This document shows, one piece after another, positions 6,934 to 14,397 of a stretch of DNA of 35,957 nt. The DNA is from UKL13-2 sp044228625. Its GTDB lineage: Bacteria; Pseudomonadota; Gammaproteobacteria; Burkholderiales; Usitatibacteraceae. The translations under genes were made by a program, and so were the position numbers. The first letter of the stretch is position 1; the number at the start of each line of letters is the position of its first letter. The notes beneath the pieces were generated by a model. That model was not told the DNA's origin and searched no databases. It saw nothing but the letters and a program-made list of their open reading frames with translations. The stretch spans positions 1-35,957 of the forward strand of contig JBGAUM010000020.1 in NCBI GenBank assembly GCA_044228625.1, written 5' to 3'.

Positions 6934-8991
6934 TCAGGCCAGGCCACGCTGGCGCAGCATCGGTTCCACCTGCGGATCACGTCCGCGAAAGGCGCGAAAC
7001 GTTTCCCCAGGGTCCACGCTGTTGCCGGTGGAGTAAATGCGATCGTGCAGCCGCTTCGCCGTCTCCGGGTCGAACGCGCCGCCGGCCTCCTTGAACGCCT
7101 CGAACCCATCGGCGTCGAGGACTTCGGCCCACAGGTACACGTAATACCCCGAGGCATAGGACGCTCCCGCAAACAGGTGCAAGAAGTGCGGCAGGCGGTG
7201 GCGCATCTGCACGTCCTGCGGCATGCCAATCCGCGCGAGCGTCTCGCGCTCGAACGCGGCGATGTCCAGCGAGGAAAACTCCGTGCGCTGGTGCAAGGCC
7301 AGGTCCACCAGTGTGCATGCGGTGTACTCGACCGTCTCCATACCCTGGTTGAACTTGGCTGCCGTCTGCAGGCGGTCGATCAGCGCGTCGGGAATGGGCT
7401 CACCGGTCTCCACATGGCGCGCGTGCTTCTTCATCACTTCGCGTTCCTCGGCCCAGTGTTCGTAGATTTGCGACGGCAGCTCCACGAAGTCGCGCAGCAC
7501 GCTGGTGCCGGCCAGGCGTTCATAGCGAACGTTTGACAGCATGCCGTGCAGGCCGTGTCCGAATTCATGGAACAGCGTGCGCACATCGTCGAAAGACAAA
7601 AGGGTCGGGTTGCCCTTGGCAAAGTTGTTGTTGTTCAACACGATCGGCACCACCGGACCGTCCACATTCGACTGTGAACGCAGGATGCTCATCCATGCGC
7701 CACTGCGTTTGGTGGGCCGCGCGAAATTGTCGTGCAGGAAGATGGCCTTGAGTTGCCCGCATGCACGGACTTCATACACCTGGACGTCAGGGTGGTAGGC
7801 GGCGATGTCGGGCCGTGCGGTGAACGTCAGGCCGAACAGGCGCGACGCGCAGTCAAATGCGGCCTCGATCATGCGCTCGAGTGAAAAGTACGGCTTGAGC
7901 TCCGCGTCATCGAGTGCATATTTCGATTGGCGCACTTTTTCCGCGTAGTACCGCCAATCCCAGGCTTCAACGGTCGTGCCCGGTGCTTCTTGATCCGCGA
8001 CCGCCTGCAACGCTGCACGTTCTTCAGCCATTCTTGCCTTGGCAGGCTCCCAGACTTGATCGAGAAGCCTTTGCACGGCTACTGGCGAGCCGGCCATGGT
8101 GTCGTCGGTGGCGTATTCTGCGTAGTTGGCATAGCCCAGCAAGGAGGCCTGCTCCTGGCGCAATGACATGATGTCGCGGATCAGGGGCGCATTGTCCTTG
8201 TCCGCACCGGTCAGGCCTTCGCCGCGCGAGGCCCATGCGCGATATGCCTTCTCGCGCAGGTCGCGGCGCGTGGAAAAGGTGAGGAACGGTACTACCAGCG
8301 AGCGCGACAGCGTGATCACGTGCGCATCCTGGATCCCGCGCTCGACCGCGGCGGCCTTGGCCGAATCGATCACAAAGTCCGGCAGGCCGGCCAGGTCGGC
8401 GGGGTCGCGCAACACCAGTTGAAACCCGGATTCGTCGGCCAGCACGTTTTGGGAGAACAGCGTCGTGAGCTCGGCGAGTTTTTCCGTAATCGCCGCGTAG
8501 CGCGCGCGCGACTCTCCGGAAAGCTTCGCGCCCGAGCGCACGAAATCGAGGTGGATGCGCTCGACGAGGCGCAGTTGCTCGCCATCCAGGCCCAGCGCGG
8601 CGCGCTCGGCGTGCACGGCATCGATGCGTGCGAACAGGCCGGCATCGAGGTAGATCGCATTGAAATGCGCGGCGAGCGGCTGCGCCATGTCGCGCTCCAC
8701 GGCTTGCAGGGCGGACGAGGTTTCCGATGAACACAGGTTGTCGAACAGCAGGCTCACGCGCGTCAGCAATTTTCCCGATTGATCGAAAGCCACTAACGTG
8801 TTGGCGAACGTCGGCGCTTCAGGGGCATTGGCCATCGCATCAATTTGCGCCCGGTGTTCGGCCATCGCCACTTCAAATGCCGGAGCAAAGTGCGCCGCCT
8901 CAATTCGATCGAACGGAGGAAGCCCGTAAGGCGTTGTCCAGGATTCGAGCAGTGGATTGGCGAGCAGTTGCGGTGAAAGCGGCGCGTTCAT
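6934..8991 (-). CDS. prlC: Oligopeptidase A, M3 family zinc metallopeptidase
   Basis: This 685-residue cytosolic endopeptidase degrades short peptides, including cleaved signal peptides in characterised homologues. The zinc site is intact: HEFGH at 475-479 (two His and the catalytic Glu) and the third ligand Glu about residue 504 in VELPSQ. The N-terminus NPLLESWTTPYGLPPFDRI is typical of the OpdA/PrlC branch, as is the C-terminal DPGETFRAFRGRDPQVEPML. The frame is open to 9024, but a TAGAAT promoter element covers that upstream ATG, so MNAPLSPQ at 8991 is chosen. It is monocistronic and convergent with the small gene at 6607. Confidence 0.93.
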   Translation of the reverse strand: MNAPLSPQLLANPLLESWTTPYGLPPFDRIEAAHFAPAFEVAMAEHRAQIDAMANAPEAPTFANTLVAFDQSGKLLTRVSLLFDNLCSSETSSALQAVERDMAQPLAAHFNAIYLDAGLFARIDAVHAERAALGLDGEQLRLVERIHLDFVRSGAKLSGESRARYAAITEKLAELTTLFSQNVLADESGFQLVLRDPADLAGLPDFVIDSAKAAAVERGIQDAHVITLSRSLVVPFLTFSTRRDLREKAYRAWASRGEGLTGADKDNAPLIRDIMSLRQEQASLLGYANYAEYATDDTMAGSPVAVQRLLDQVWEPAKARMAEERAALQAVADQEAPGTTVEAWDWRYYAEKVRQSKYALDDAELKPYFSLERMIEAAFDCASRLFGLTFTARPDIAAYHPDVQVYEVRACGQLKAIFLHDNFARPTKRSGAWMSILRSQSNVDGPVVPIVLNNNNFAKGNPTLLSFDDVRTLFHEFGHGLHGMLSNVRYERLAGTSVLRDFVELPSQIYEHWAEEREVMKKHARHVETGEPIPDALIDRLQTAAKFNQGMETVEYTACTLVDLALHQRTEFSSLDIAAFERETLARIGMPQDVQMRHRLPHFLHLFAGASYASGYYVYLWAEVLDADGFEAFKEAGGAFDPETAKRLHDRIYSTGNSVDPGETFRAFRGRDPQVEPMLRQRGLA

Positions 8992-9022
8992 GGGGAGCCC
9001 AGCGAGAAAATTGAGTGGGCGC

Positions 9023-9028
9023 ATTCTA
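9023..9028 (-). promoter_or_regulatory. Predicted -10 of the oligopeptidase A gene with GC-rich discriminator
   Basis: On the minus strand TAGAAT is followed at once by GCGCCC, placing the start of transcription about 25 bases before the ATG at 8991. No convincing -35 is visible at 16-18 bases. A G/C-rich stretch between -10 and +1 is a known feature of stringently controlled promoters; this is an inference from sequence only. Confidence 0.45.
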
Positions 9029-9173
9029 CGCTGGCTGCTGATGGCCGGTGGCTTGTACAGGCATTGAAACCTCAGAATGGGTGCGCACCTTGAGGCGAAA
9101 TGGGCCTGGAGCCCGCGCCAGTTCTAGGGTTTCACTTGGTTTGGCGTGGTGTACCGGTTTGTGACCGCAAGGA

Positions 9174-9839
9174 TTAGCGCCTGCGCGCCAGCGTCAAACC
9201 GTCTCCCAGCGGCAGCATGGCGAGGTCGACGCGTGGGTCGTCTCTTAGTTTCACGTTCAACGCATGCAGTGCAGCCGTGTCGGTGTCGTGCGTGGACGGG
9301 GCATCGGCGACACGGCCACTCCAAAGTGTATTGTCGATGGCGATCAGGCCGCCGGTCCGTACCAGCACAAGACAGCGTTCGTAGTAGGCGTCGTAGTTGG
9401 GCTTGTCGGCATCTATGAACGCGAAATCATAGGTGCCGGCGCGACCGCCGCTGATGCAACGATCCAGGGTGTCCATCGCGGGTGCGATGCACAGATCGAT
9501 CTTCTTTTCCACGCCGGCGTCCCGCCAGAAAGGCTTGCCAATCGCGGTGAATTCCTCGCTGACATCGCAGGCAAGGACGCTTCCCTCTGGAGGCAGTGCC
9601 AGTGCGACGGACAACGCGCTGTATCCGGTAAATACTCCCACTTCGATCGTGTGCCTGGCCCCCATCAATTGCACCAAGAGCGCCATGAACTGCCCTTGCT
9701 CGGGCGAAATCTGCATCGTCGCACGCGGGTGATTGCGTGTTGCGTCGCGAAGGCGGGTCTGGGCGGGATGCTCCCGGACGCCGTGGTCAATCAGGTATTT
9801 GTAGAGCGGGTCGGTGAGCGTGAGCGTGCGACTGGACAT
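9174..9839 (-). CDS. Class I SAM-dependent O-methyltransferase (CCoAOMT-like)
   Basis: This 221-residue protein belongs to the small cation-dependent O-methyltransferase family related to caffeoyl-CoA and catechol O-methyltransferases. Visible motifs are IEVGVFTGYSALSVALALP (SAM motif I), VLACDVSEE (acidic residue for the ribose), DFAFIDADKPNYDAYYERC (metal-binding Asp pair) and GGLIAIDNTLWSGRVAD (metal-binding Asp-Asn). All expected metal and SAM residues appear present. The start ATG 9839 is preceded by GGAGGAAAC, a strong ribosome site, which rules out the in-frame ATG at 9851. The natural substrate cannot be assigned; relatives act on catechols and hydroxylated acyl esters. It lies 44 bases downstream of the TPR gene and may be co-transcribed. 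Confidence 0.88.
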   Translation of the reverse strand: MSSRTLTLTDPLYKYLIDHGVREHPAQTRLRDATRNHPRATMQISPEQGQFMALLVQLMGARHTIEVGVFTGYSALSVALALPPEGSVLACDVSEEFTAIGKPFWRDAGVEKKIDLCIAPAMDTLDRCISGGRAGTYDFAFIDADKPNYDAYYERCLVLVRTGGLIAIDNTLWSGRVADAPSTHDTDTAALHALNVKLRDDPRVDLAMLPLGDGLTLARRR

Positions 9840-9883
9840 CGTTTCCTCCAACGAGGAACCAATCTATCACGCAGCCCGGGTGC

Positions 9884-10489
9884 TCAGTGCGTCAGGCGCC
9901 CCCTGAATGTGGGGGCCGCGATGCGAGCGCGGGTCACCGAGATCGCCGTTTCCGTCGAATGCAGAAGCCTTGCATCGTTCTTCAATCGGCGCAGCGCGAG
10001 GGCCCCCGCGAAGTGGCTGAGTGCCTCCGCGTACTTGCCCTGGTCAAATGCATTCTTGCCCGCATGCTGCATGGCGAAATCGAGCAACAGCCCCAAGTGA
10101 CGATCCTTTTCTGCGCGGGACAGCAGCTCTTCAAACATCGGTGTGGACTGTTCAAATTGCCCCCGCCACTGATACACGTGCGCCAGCCGAAGTTCGTTGA
10201 TGTAGACCAGCCGCGCATCGAGCACCGACTGGGAGAGTGCCACCGCATCTTTCAGGGATTCTTCTGCGTTTTCCAACTGTCCGAGAATGCGCGAGTACAC
10301 GCCGTGCATGCCCTTGAGCCTTGCCGAGGCGTGAAGGTCGCTGCTGACGTTCAGGATCTGGCGGGCCAGCCACGCAACCCCGCGTTCCATGGCCGAGCGG
10401 TCATGCGGCGTTTCGCGCAAGTTGGCGTCGAAATCGTAATGGACGTTGTAAGGAATCGAAAAATCGATCGCCGAAGCGTGGTCAACCAT
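9884..10489 (-). CDS. TPR-like helical protein of unknown function
   Basis: The 201-residue chain is built of helical pairs resembling tetratricopeptide repeats: residues about 55-90 (ARLKGMHGVYSRILGQLENA), 95-130 (LVYINELRLAHVYQWRGQFE) and 140-175 (LDFAMQHAGKNAFDQGKYAE). The last has the TPR pattern of a small residue, a glycine-lysine-tyrosine turn and AL. There is no signal peptide, membrane segment or catalytic motif, so it is probably a cytosolic scaffold or interaction protein. The ribosome site before ATG 10489 is weak. Neighbours, a methyltransferase downstream and divergent ettA, do not reveal a role. Confidence 0.7.
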   Translation of the reverse strand: MVDHASAIDFSIPYNVHYDFDANLRETPHDRSAMERGVAWLARQILNVSSDLHASARLKGMHGVYSRILGQLENAEESLKDAVALSQSVLDARLVYINELRLAHVYQWRGQFEQSTPMFEELLSRAEKDRHLGLLLDFAMQHAGKNAFDQGKYAEALSHFAGALALRRLKNDARLLHSTETAISVTRARIAAPTFRGRLTH

Positions 10490-10542
10490 GGTCGGGGATT
10501 TGATTGAAGTGCCCCCAGCTTAGGCCAGGTGGACTTCGATGT

Positions 10543-10580
10543 CCCCACCCGTTTGGGTGGGAAATCGCCTTCAAGAGGCG
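10543..10580. repeat. Two tandem hairpins in the region upstream of ettA
   Basis: The first hairpin pairs CCCACCC (10544-10550) with GGGTGGG (10555-10561) around a GTTT loop. The second pairs CGCCT (10566-10570) with AGGCG (10576-10580) around TCAAG. Neither is followed by a T-run in either direction. They lie in the 258-base divergent gap between the TPR gene and ettA, upstream of the ettA -10. Their role is unknown; operator DNA or part of a small transcript are possibilities. Confidence 0.4.
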
Positions 10581-10671
10581 CCATGAAGCGCTTAAATGCC
10601 CAAATCAGCCACTTGCAGCAATTTCTGGACCGTTGCCGAGAGATTTGCGGAATTGGGCGGGCCTGATCGCG

Positions 10672-10677
10672 TAAAAT
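10672..10677 (+). promoter_or_regulatory. Predicted -10 of the ettA transcript with GCGC discriminator
   Basis: TAAAAT is followed by GCGCACTC and would start transcription near 10684, giving a leader of about 64 bases. No good -35 is seen at standard spacing. The leader can form a six-pair stem (10688-10693 with 10707-10712) and lacks an evident Shine-Dalgarno before ATG 10748. G/C-rich discriminators are typical of ppGpp-responsive promoters of translation genes, which would suit EttA; this is inferred. Confidence 0.5.
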
Positions 10678-10747
10678 GCGCACTCTTTGCCCGCAGGCCA
10701 ACAGCACGGGCATTCCAACGTCGTTCAATTTCATTCGCACGCATCCC

Positions 10748-12412
10748 ATGGCTCAGTACGTATACACGATGAATCGCGTGGGCAAGATCATTCCGCCCAA
10801 GCGCCAAATTCTCAAAGACATTTCACTGTCCTTTTTCCCGGGCGCCAAGATCGGCGTGTTGGGCCAGAACGGTGCGGGCAAGTCAACCTTGCTCAAGATC
10901 ATGGCTGGCATCGACACCGAGATTGAAGGTGAAGCCGTGCCCATGCCAGGCATCAAGATCGGTTTTTTGCCGCAGGAACCGCAATTGAATCCGCAGCAAA
11001 CCGTTCGTGAGGCGGTGGAGGAGGGTATCGGCGGGGTGCTTGCAGCCAAAAAGCGTCTCGAAGAGGTCTATGCGGCCTATGCCGAGGAGGGCGCGGATTT
11101 CGACGCGTTGGCCGAGGAGCAGGCCAGGCTTGAGGCCGAAATTGCCGCCGGAGACGGAGATTCCGCGGACACCCAGCTCGAGATTGCCGCCGACGCCTTG
11201 CGCTTGCCCCCTTGGGACGCCGTCATTGGCAACTTGTCTGGCGGTGAGAAGCGGCGCGTGGCGCTCTGTCGCATGCTGTTGTCCAAACCCGACATGTTGC
11301 TCCTCGATGAGCCGACCAACCACCTCGACGCCGAGTCGGTCGACTGGCTTGAGCAGTTTCTGCAACGCTTCCCGGGCACCGTGGTCGGCGTGACCCACGA
11401 CCGCTACTTTCTGGACAATGCCTGCGAGTGGATCCTTGAACTCGATCGAGGCATGGGAGTCCCTTGGAAGGGGAACTACAGCTCATGGCTGGAACAGAAA
11501 CAGGATCGACTGCGTCGCGAAGAGTCGGGTGAGTCGGCGCGCCAGAAGGCGCTGAAGAAAGAGTTGGAATGGGTGCGCCAGAACCCCAAGGGTCGCCAAG
11601 CCAAGTCCAAGGCGCGCATGACGCGCTTCGAGGAACTGTCCAGCTACGAATACCAGAAGCGCAATGAAACGCAGGAGATCTTCGTGCCGGTGGCCGAGCG
11701 CCTAGGGAACGAGGTGATCGAGTTCACCAACGTCACCAAGTCCTTCGGCGACCGCTGCCTGATCGACAACCTCTCGATGAAGGTTCCGCCCGGCGCGATT
11801 GTCGGCGTGATTGGGCCCAACGGCGCCGGCAAATCCACCTTGTTCAAGCTCATCACCGGCAAGGAAAAGCCGGACAGTGGCGAAGTCAAGATCGGTGCGA
11901 CGGTCAATCTCGCGATGGTCGACCAGTCACGTGACGTGTTGCCCAACGACAAGACGGTTTGGGAGGCGATCTCCGGCGGGCTGGACATCATCACGGTTGG
12001 AAAATTCGAGATGCAATCGCGCGCCTACATTGGCCGATTCAACTTCAAAGGATCCGATCAGCAAAAGCTGGTGGGCAACCTGTCGGGAGGTGAGCGCGGC
12101 CGTCTTCATTTGGCCTTTACGCTGCTCAAGGGTGGAAACGTCTTGTTGCTCGACGAACCTTCCAACGATCTCGATGTCGAAACCCTGCGCGCGCTCGAAG
12201 ATGCGCTCCAGGAATTCGCGGGCACCATCATGGTCATCTCACATGACCGATGGTTCCTCGACCGGATTGCCACGCACATTCTCGCCTGTGAGGGCGACTC
12301 GCAGTGGGTGTTCTACGATGGAAACTACAACGAGTATGAAGCGGACAAGAAACGGCGCCTTGGCGCCGAAGGCGCCCCACCCCATCGCATTCGCTACAAG
12401 GCACTCAAGTAG
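10748..12412 (+). CDS. ettA: Energy-dependent translational throttle protein EttA (ABC-F)
   Basis: This 554-residue ABC-F ATPase, near the 555 residues usual for EttA, binds the ribosomal E site and gates the first elongation steps according to the ATP/ADP ratio. It begins with the family-specific MAQYVYTMNRVGKIIPPKR. Domain 1 has Walker A GQNGAGKST (39-47), signature LSGGEKRRVALCRMLL and Walker B LLLDEPTNHLD. The charged linker follows (WVRQNPKGRQAKSKARMTRF). Domain 2 has GPNGAGKST, LSGGERGRLHLAF and LLLDEPSNDLD. All ATPase motifs are intact. ATG 10748 is chosen by alignment to EttA; the frame opens earlier at 10676 but overlaps the promoter. Three genes follow closely and may share its transcript. 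Confidence 0.97.
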   Translation: MAQYVYTMNRVGKIIPPKRQILKDISLSFFPGAKIGVLGQNGAGKSTLLKIMAGIDTEIEGEAVPMPGIKIGFLPQEPQLNPQQTVREAVEEGIGGVLAAKKRLEEVYAAYAEEGADFDALAEEQARLEAEIAAGDGDSADTQLEIAADALRLPPWDAVIGNLSGGEKRRVALCRMLLSKPDMLLLDEPTNHLDAESVDWLEQFLQRFPGTVVGVTHDRYFLDNACEWILELDRGMGVPWKGNYSSWLEQKQDRLRREESGESARQKALKKELEWVRQNPKGRQAKSKARMTRFEELSSYEYQKRNETQEIFVPVAERLGNEVIEFTNVTKSFGDRCLIDNLSMKVPPGAIVGVIGPNGAGKSTLFKLITGKEKPDSGEVKIGATVNLAMVDQSRDVLPNDKTVWEAISGGLDIITVGKFEMQSRAYIGRFNFKGSDQQKLVGNLSGGERGRLHLAFTLLKGGNVLLLDEPSNDLDVETLRALEDALQEFAGTIMVISHDRWFLDRIATHILACEGDSQWVFYDGNYNEYEADKKRRLGAEGAPPHRIRYKALK

Positions 12413-12425
12413 TTTGAGGCGCGAT

Positions 12426-13193
12426 GTGATCCACGTTTATTGGGCAATTGCGCTTGCCTGTTTGTTTGGTGTTGCGCCTGCATGGGCTGACGCGGGCGCG
12501 CCAACGAAGCCGGTCTACGCCGTGCTCTCCGTCATTGGCGACAAAGTGGACGTGATCGTGCCCCGCAGCTTGCCCGGGCAGGACCAGGCGGCATTCCGCG
12601 GCGAAGTTTCGGTGAAGGAAGGGGTCTTTGACGCCGTGGTCGTCGATGCGGCATCGCGAGCCATCTGGGCCGTGCTCCCGAAGACCGAAATTGCCCAACT
12701 GGCGGTTCGTGGAAAGTCGCTGTACGAAAAACAGGCTGAGTGGTTCGCCGAAACCGGTGGAAAGATCCGCATTCCCCAGGAAGTGCAGGACGGCGCGAAG
12801 CAGCAAGGGGCAACGCATTTGGTCCTGGTGCTCAAACAGCGGGCGCCAGTGGCCTGGACGACTGCGGGTGGCGGGAAATCCAAGGCGGGCGCGCGATTCA
12901 GAGGCAGCGGCGAAGGTCTCGGATTTGTGATCGATGTTCCCACCGGTGCTGAGGGCGAAATTGTTCCGTTCGCGCATCTGCAGGTCTTGATCATCGATCT
13001 GGCGTCTCGAACCGTCGTCGGACGAAATCCGGTCGCCGTGGCGAACGCCATTCCCACGGAGGCCCCCAATGCGGATTTGGCATGGCGCGATTTTTCCGCT
13101 TGGCAAAAGGCCCGGGTCCTGGAGTTTCTGATCCGTGATCATGTCGGCATGGCCGTGCAGTCGCTGTTCGAATTGATGGTTCCCGCGAACTAA
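12426..13193 (+). CDS. Secreted protein of unknown function
   Basis: This is a 255-residue product if read from GTG 12426, which follows TTGAGG at good spacing and lies 13 bases after the ettA stop. No ATG is available near the N-terminus, which makes the start unusual. The first ~22 residues (HVYWAIALACLFGVAPAWAD) form a signal peptide with an AWA-D cleavage site, so the protein is probably periplasmic. The mature part alternates short strands with VLSVIGDKVDVIVP, FDAVVVDAASRAIWAVLP, GATHLVLVLKQRAPV and LQVLIIDLASRTVVGR. This looks like a compact alpha/beta domain with no recognised catalytic motif. It sits between ettA and an AsmA-like envelope protein, with an 18-base gap to the latter, suggesting an envelope role rather than a translational one. 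Confidence 0.7.
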   Translation: MIHVYWAIALACLFGVAPAWADAGAPTKPVYAVLSVIGDKVDVIVPRSLPGQDQAAFRGEVSVKEGVFDAVVVDAASRAIWAVLPKTEIAQLAVRGKSLYEKQAEWFAETGGKIRIPQEVQDGAKQQGATHLVLVLKQRAPVAWTTAGGGKSKAGARFRGSGEGLGFVIDVPTGAEGEIVPFAHLQVLIIDLASRTVVGRNPVAVANAIPTEAPNADLAWRDFSAWQKARVLEFLIRDHVGMAVQSLFELMVPAN

Positions 13194-13211
13194 GCTCGCG
13201 GACCAATCAAG

Positions 13212-14348
13212 ATGGAAACACCTCCGCCAGTCGATTCGCGAACTGACAGGCGTGCGAGGCGGCCTTGGGTCTGGGCGGGCGCCGTCATGGCGCTCGTTGC
13301 ATTGCTCATCGTGGGTTGGCAATTCCTGTTGCGGCGTGCAGCGGCAGAGATTCGAATTGCACTGGGGCCGGATGTCACCGTCGAGAACATTGAGATTCAC
13401 TGGCGCGGCGTCGAACTCCAGAATCTGGCGCTTGCAGCGCCACCGGGGTGGCCGACCCAATCTGCTGCGCGCGTTTCACACATTCGCGTGGTGCCCGAAT
13501 GGCTTTCGTTGGTTTCCAATTCAATGCGACTCGCATGGGTGGAAGTGACCGGGGCGGAAGTGTCCTTGTGGAAAGCTCCGGACGGAAAATGGCGGGCACT
13601 CCCCGCAATGACCGAAAAGGCACAGAACCCGTCCGGCAAGGGGACGGCTCGCCGTGAGCAGGCGCGGCGCATGTCAATCGGAAAAATTGAGGTGAAGTCC
13701 GCTGCGCTCACGATGATTGATGGTCAGATCAGCAAACCTGCGCACAAAATGGTGTTCCGCAACATCGATGCAACGATTCGCGACTTTCACATCGGGGGCG
13801 AGCCGTCACCGGTGTTGCTCGATGGAACCGGGCGCACGGGTCTGAAAGGACATGCGCGCATACAGGGTCGGGTGACGCCGGGAATCTTGGACAGCGCGCT
13901 CCAAATCGATGTTCAGCGGATCCCCTTGTCGATGGTCGAACCCTACCTGCTCAAGGCGGCAGAGGCCGGTGTCAAACGCGGGGAGTTCGATTTGCAAATG
14001 CGATTGAACATCGCCAACAAGGCGCTGGATGCGCCTGGCAAAGTGCTGGTTCACGACCTTGAACTCAAGTCGGCCACGGATTCCCCGACGTTCATGGGGT
14101 TGCCACGCGAGGCGCTCGTCGACCGCTTGAAAGACCGCGACGGGCGCATTGAGATCCCTTTTCATCTGCATGGCCGCGTCGACGATCCGTCCTTTTCCCT
14201 CGGGGCCGCATTCAAGGCCAAATTGGCCCTTGCAGCCGCAGACGTGCTTGGCTTGCATCAGATTCTTGGTGAATTGGCAAAGAAGAGCGGGGTGACTTCC
14301 CAGGTCGAGCGTGCCGCAGAGAAAATCAAGGAGTGGTTCCGGCGATAA
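13212..14348 (+). CDS. AsmA/DUF748-like inner-membrane protein with periplasmic domain
   Basis: The 378-residue chain has a basic N-terminus and one membrane helix at about residues 20-40 (WVWAGAVMALVALLIVGWQF). A long beta-rich periplasmic part follows, of the type seen in AsmA and DUF748 proteins: VTVENIEIHWRGVELQNLAL, HIRVVPEWLSL, then IGKIEVKSAALTMIDGQ, the typical 'increment' strand, and VEPYLLKAAEAGVKRGEFDL near the C-terminal third. AsmA-like proteins are elongated grooves implicated in lipid transport or outer-membrane assembly in other bacteria, but at 378 residues this is short and may serve only as a modulator. It ends 50 bases before the S9 peptidase gene. Confidence 0.75.
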   Translation: METPPPVDSRTDRRARRPWVWAGAVMALVALLIVGWQFLLRRAAAEIRIALGPDVTVENIEIHWRGVELQNLALAAPPGWPTQSAARVSHIRVVPEWLSLVSNSMRLAWVEVTGAEVSLWKAPDGKWRALPAMTEKAQNPSGKGTARREQARRMSIGKIEVKSAALTMIDGQISKPAHKMVFRNIDATIRDFHIGGEPSPVLLDGTGRTGLKGHARIQGRVTPGILDSALQIDVQRIPLSMVEPYLLKAAEAGVKRGEFDLQMRLNIANKALDAPGKVLVHDLELKSATDSPTFMGLPREALVDRLKDRDGRIEIPFHLHGRVDDPSFSLGAAFKAKLALAAADVLGLHQILGELAKKSGVTSQVERAAEKIKEWFRR

Positions 14349-14397
14349 TCCCGCGCGTCAAGATAAGAGCGGCCATTTGCCCGCGCAAGGAACTCCG

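Noticed and set aside
12405..13460. A 351-codon minus-strand frame over the secreted unknown gene
   Set aside because: The sense frame has a signal peptide, ribosome site and operon context; the antisense translation looks like a shadow.
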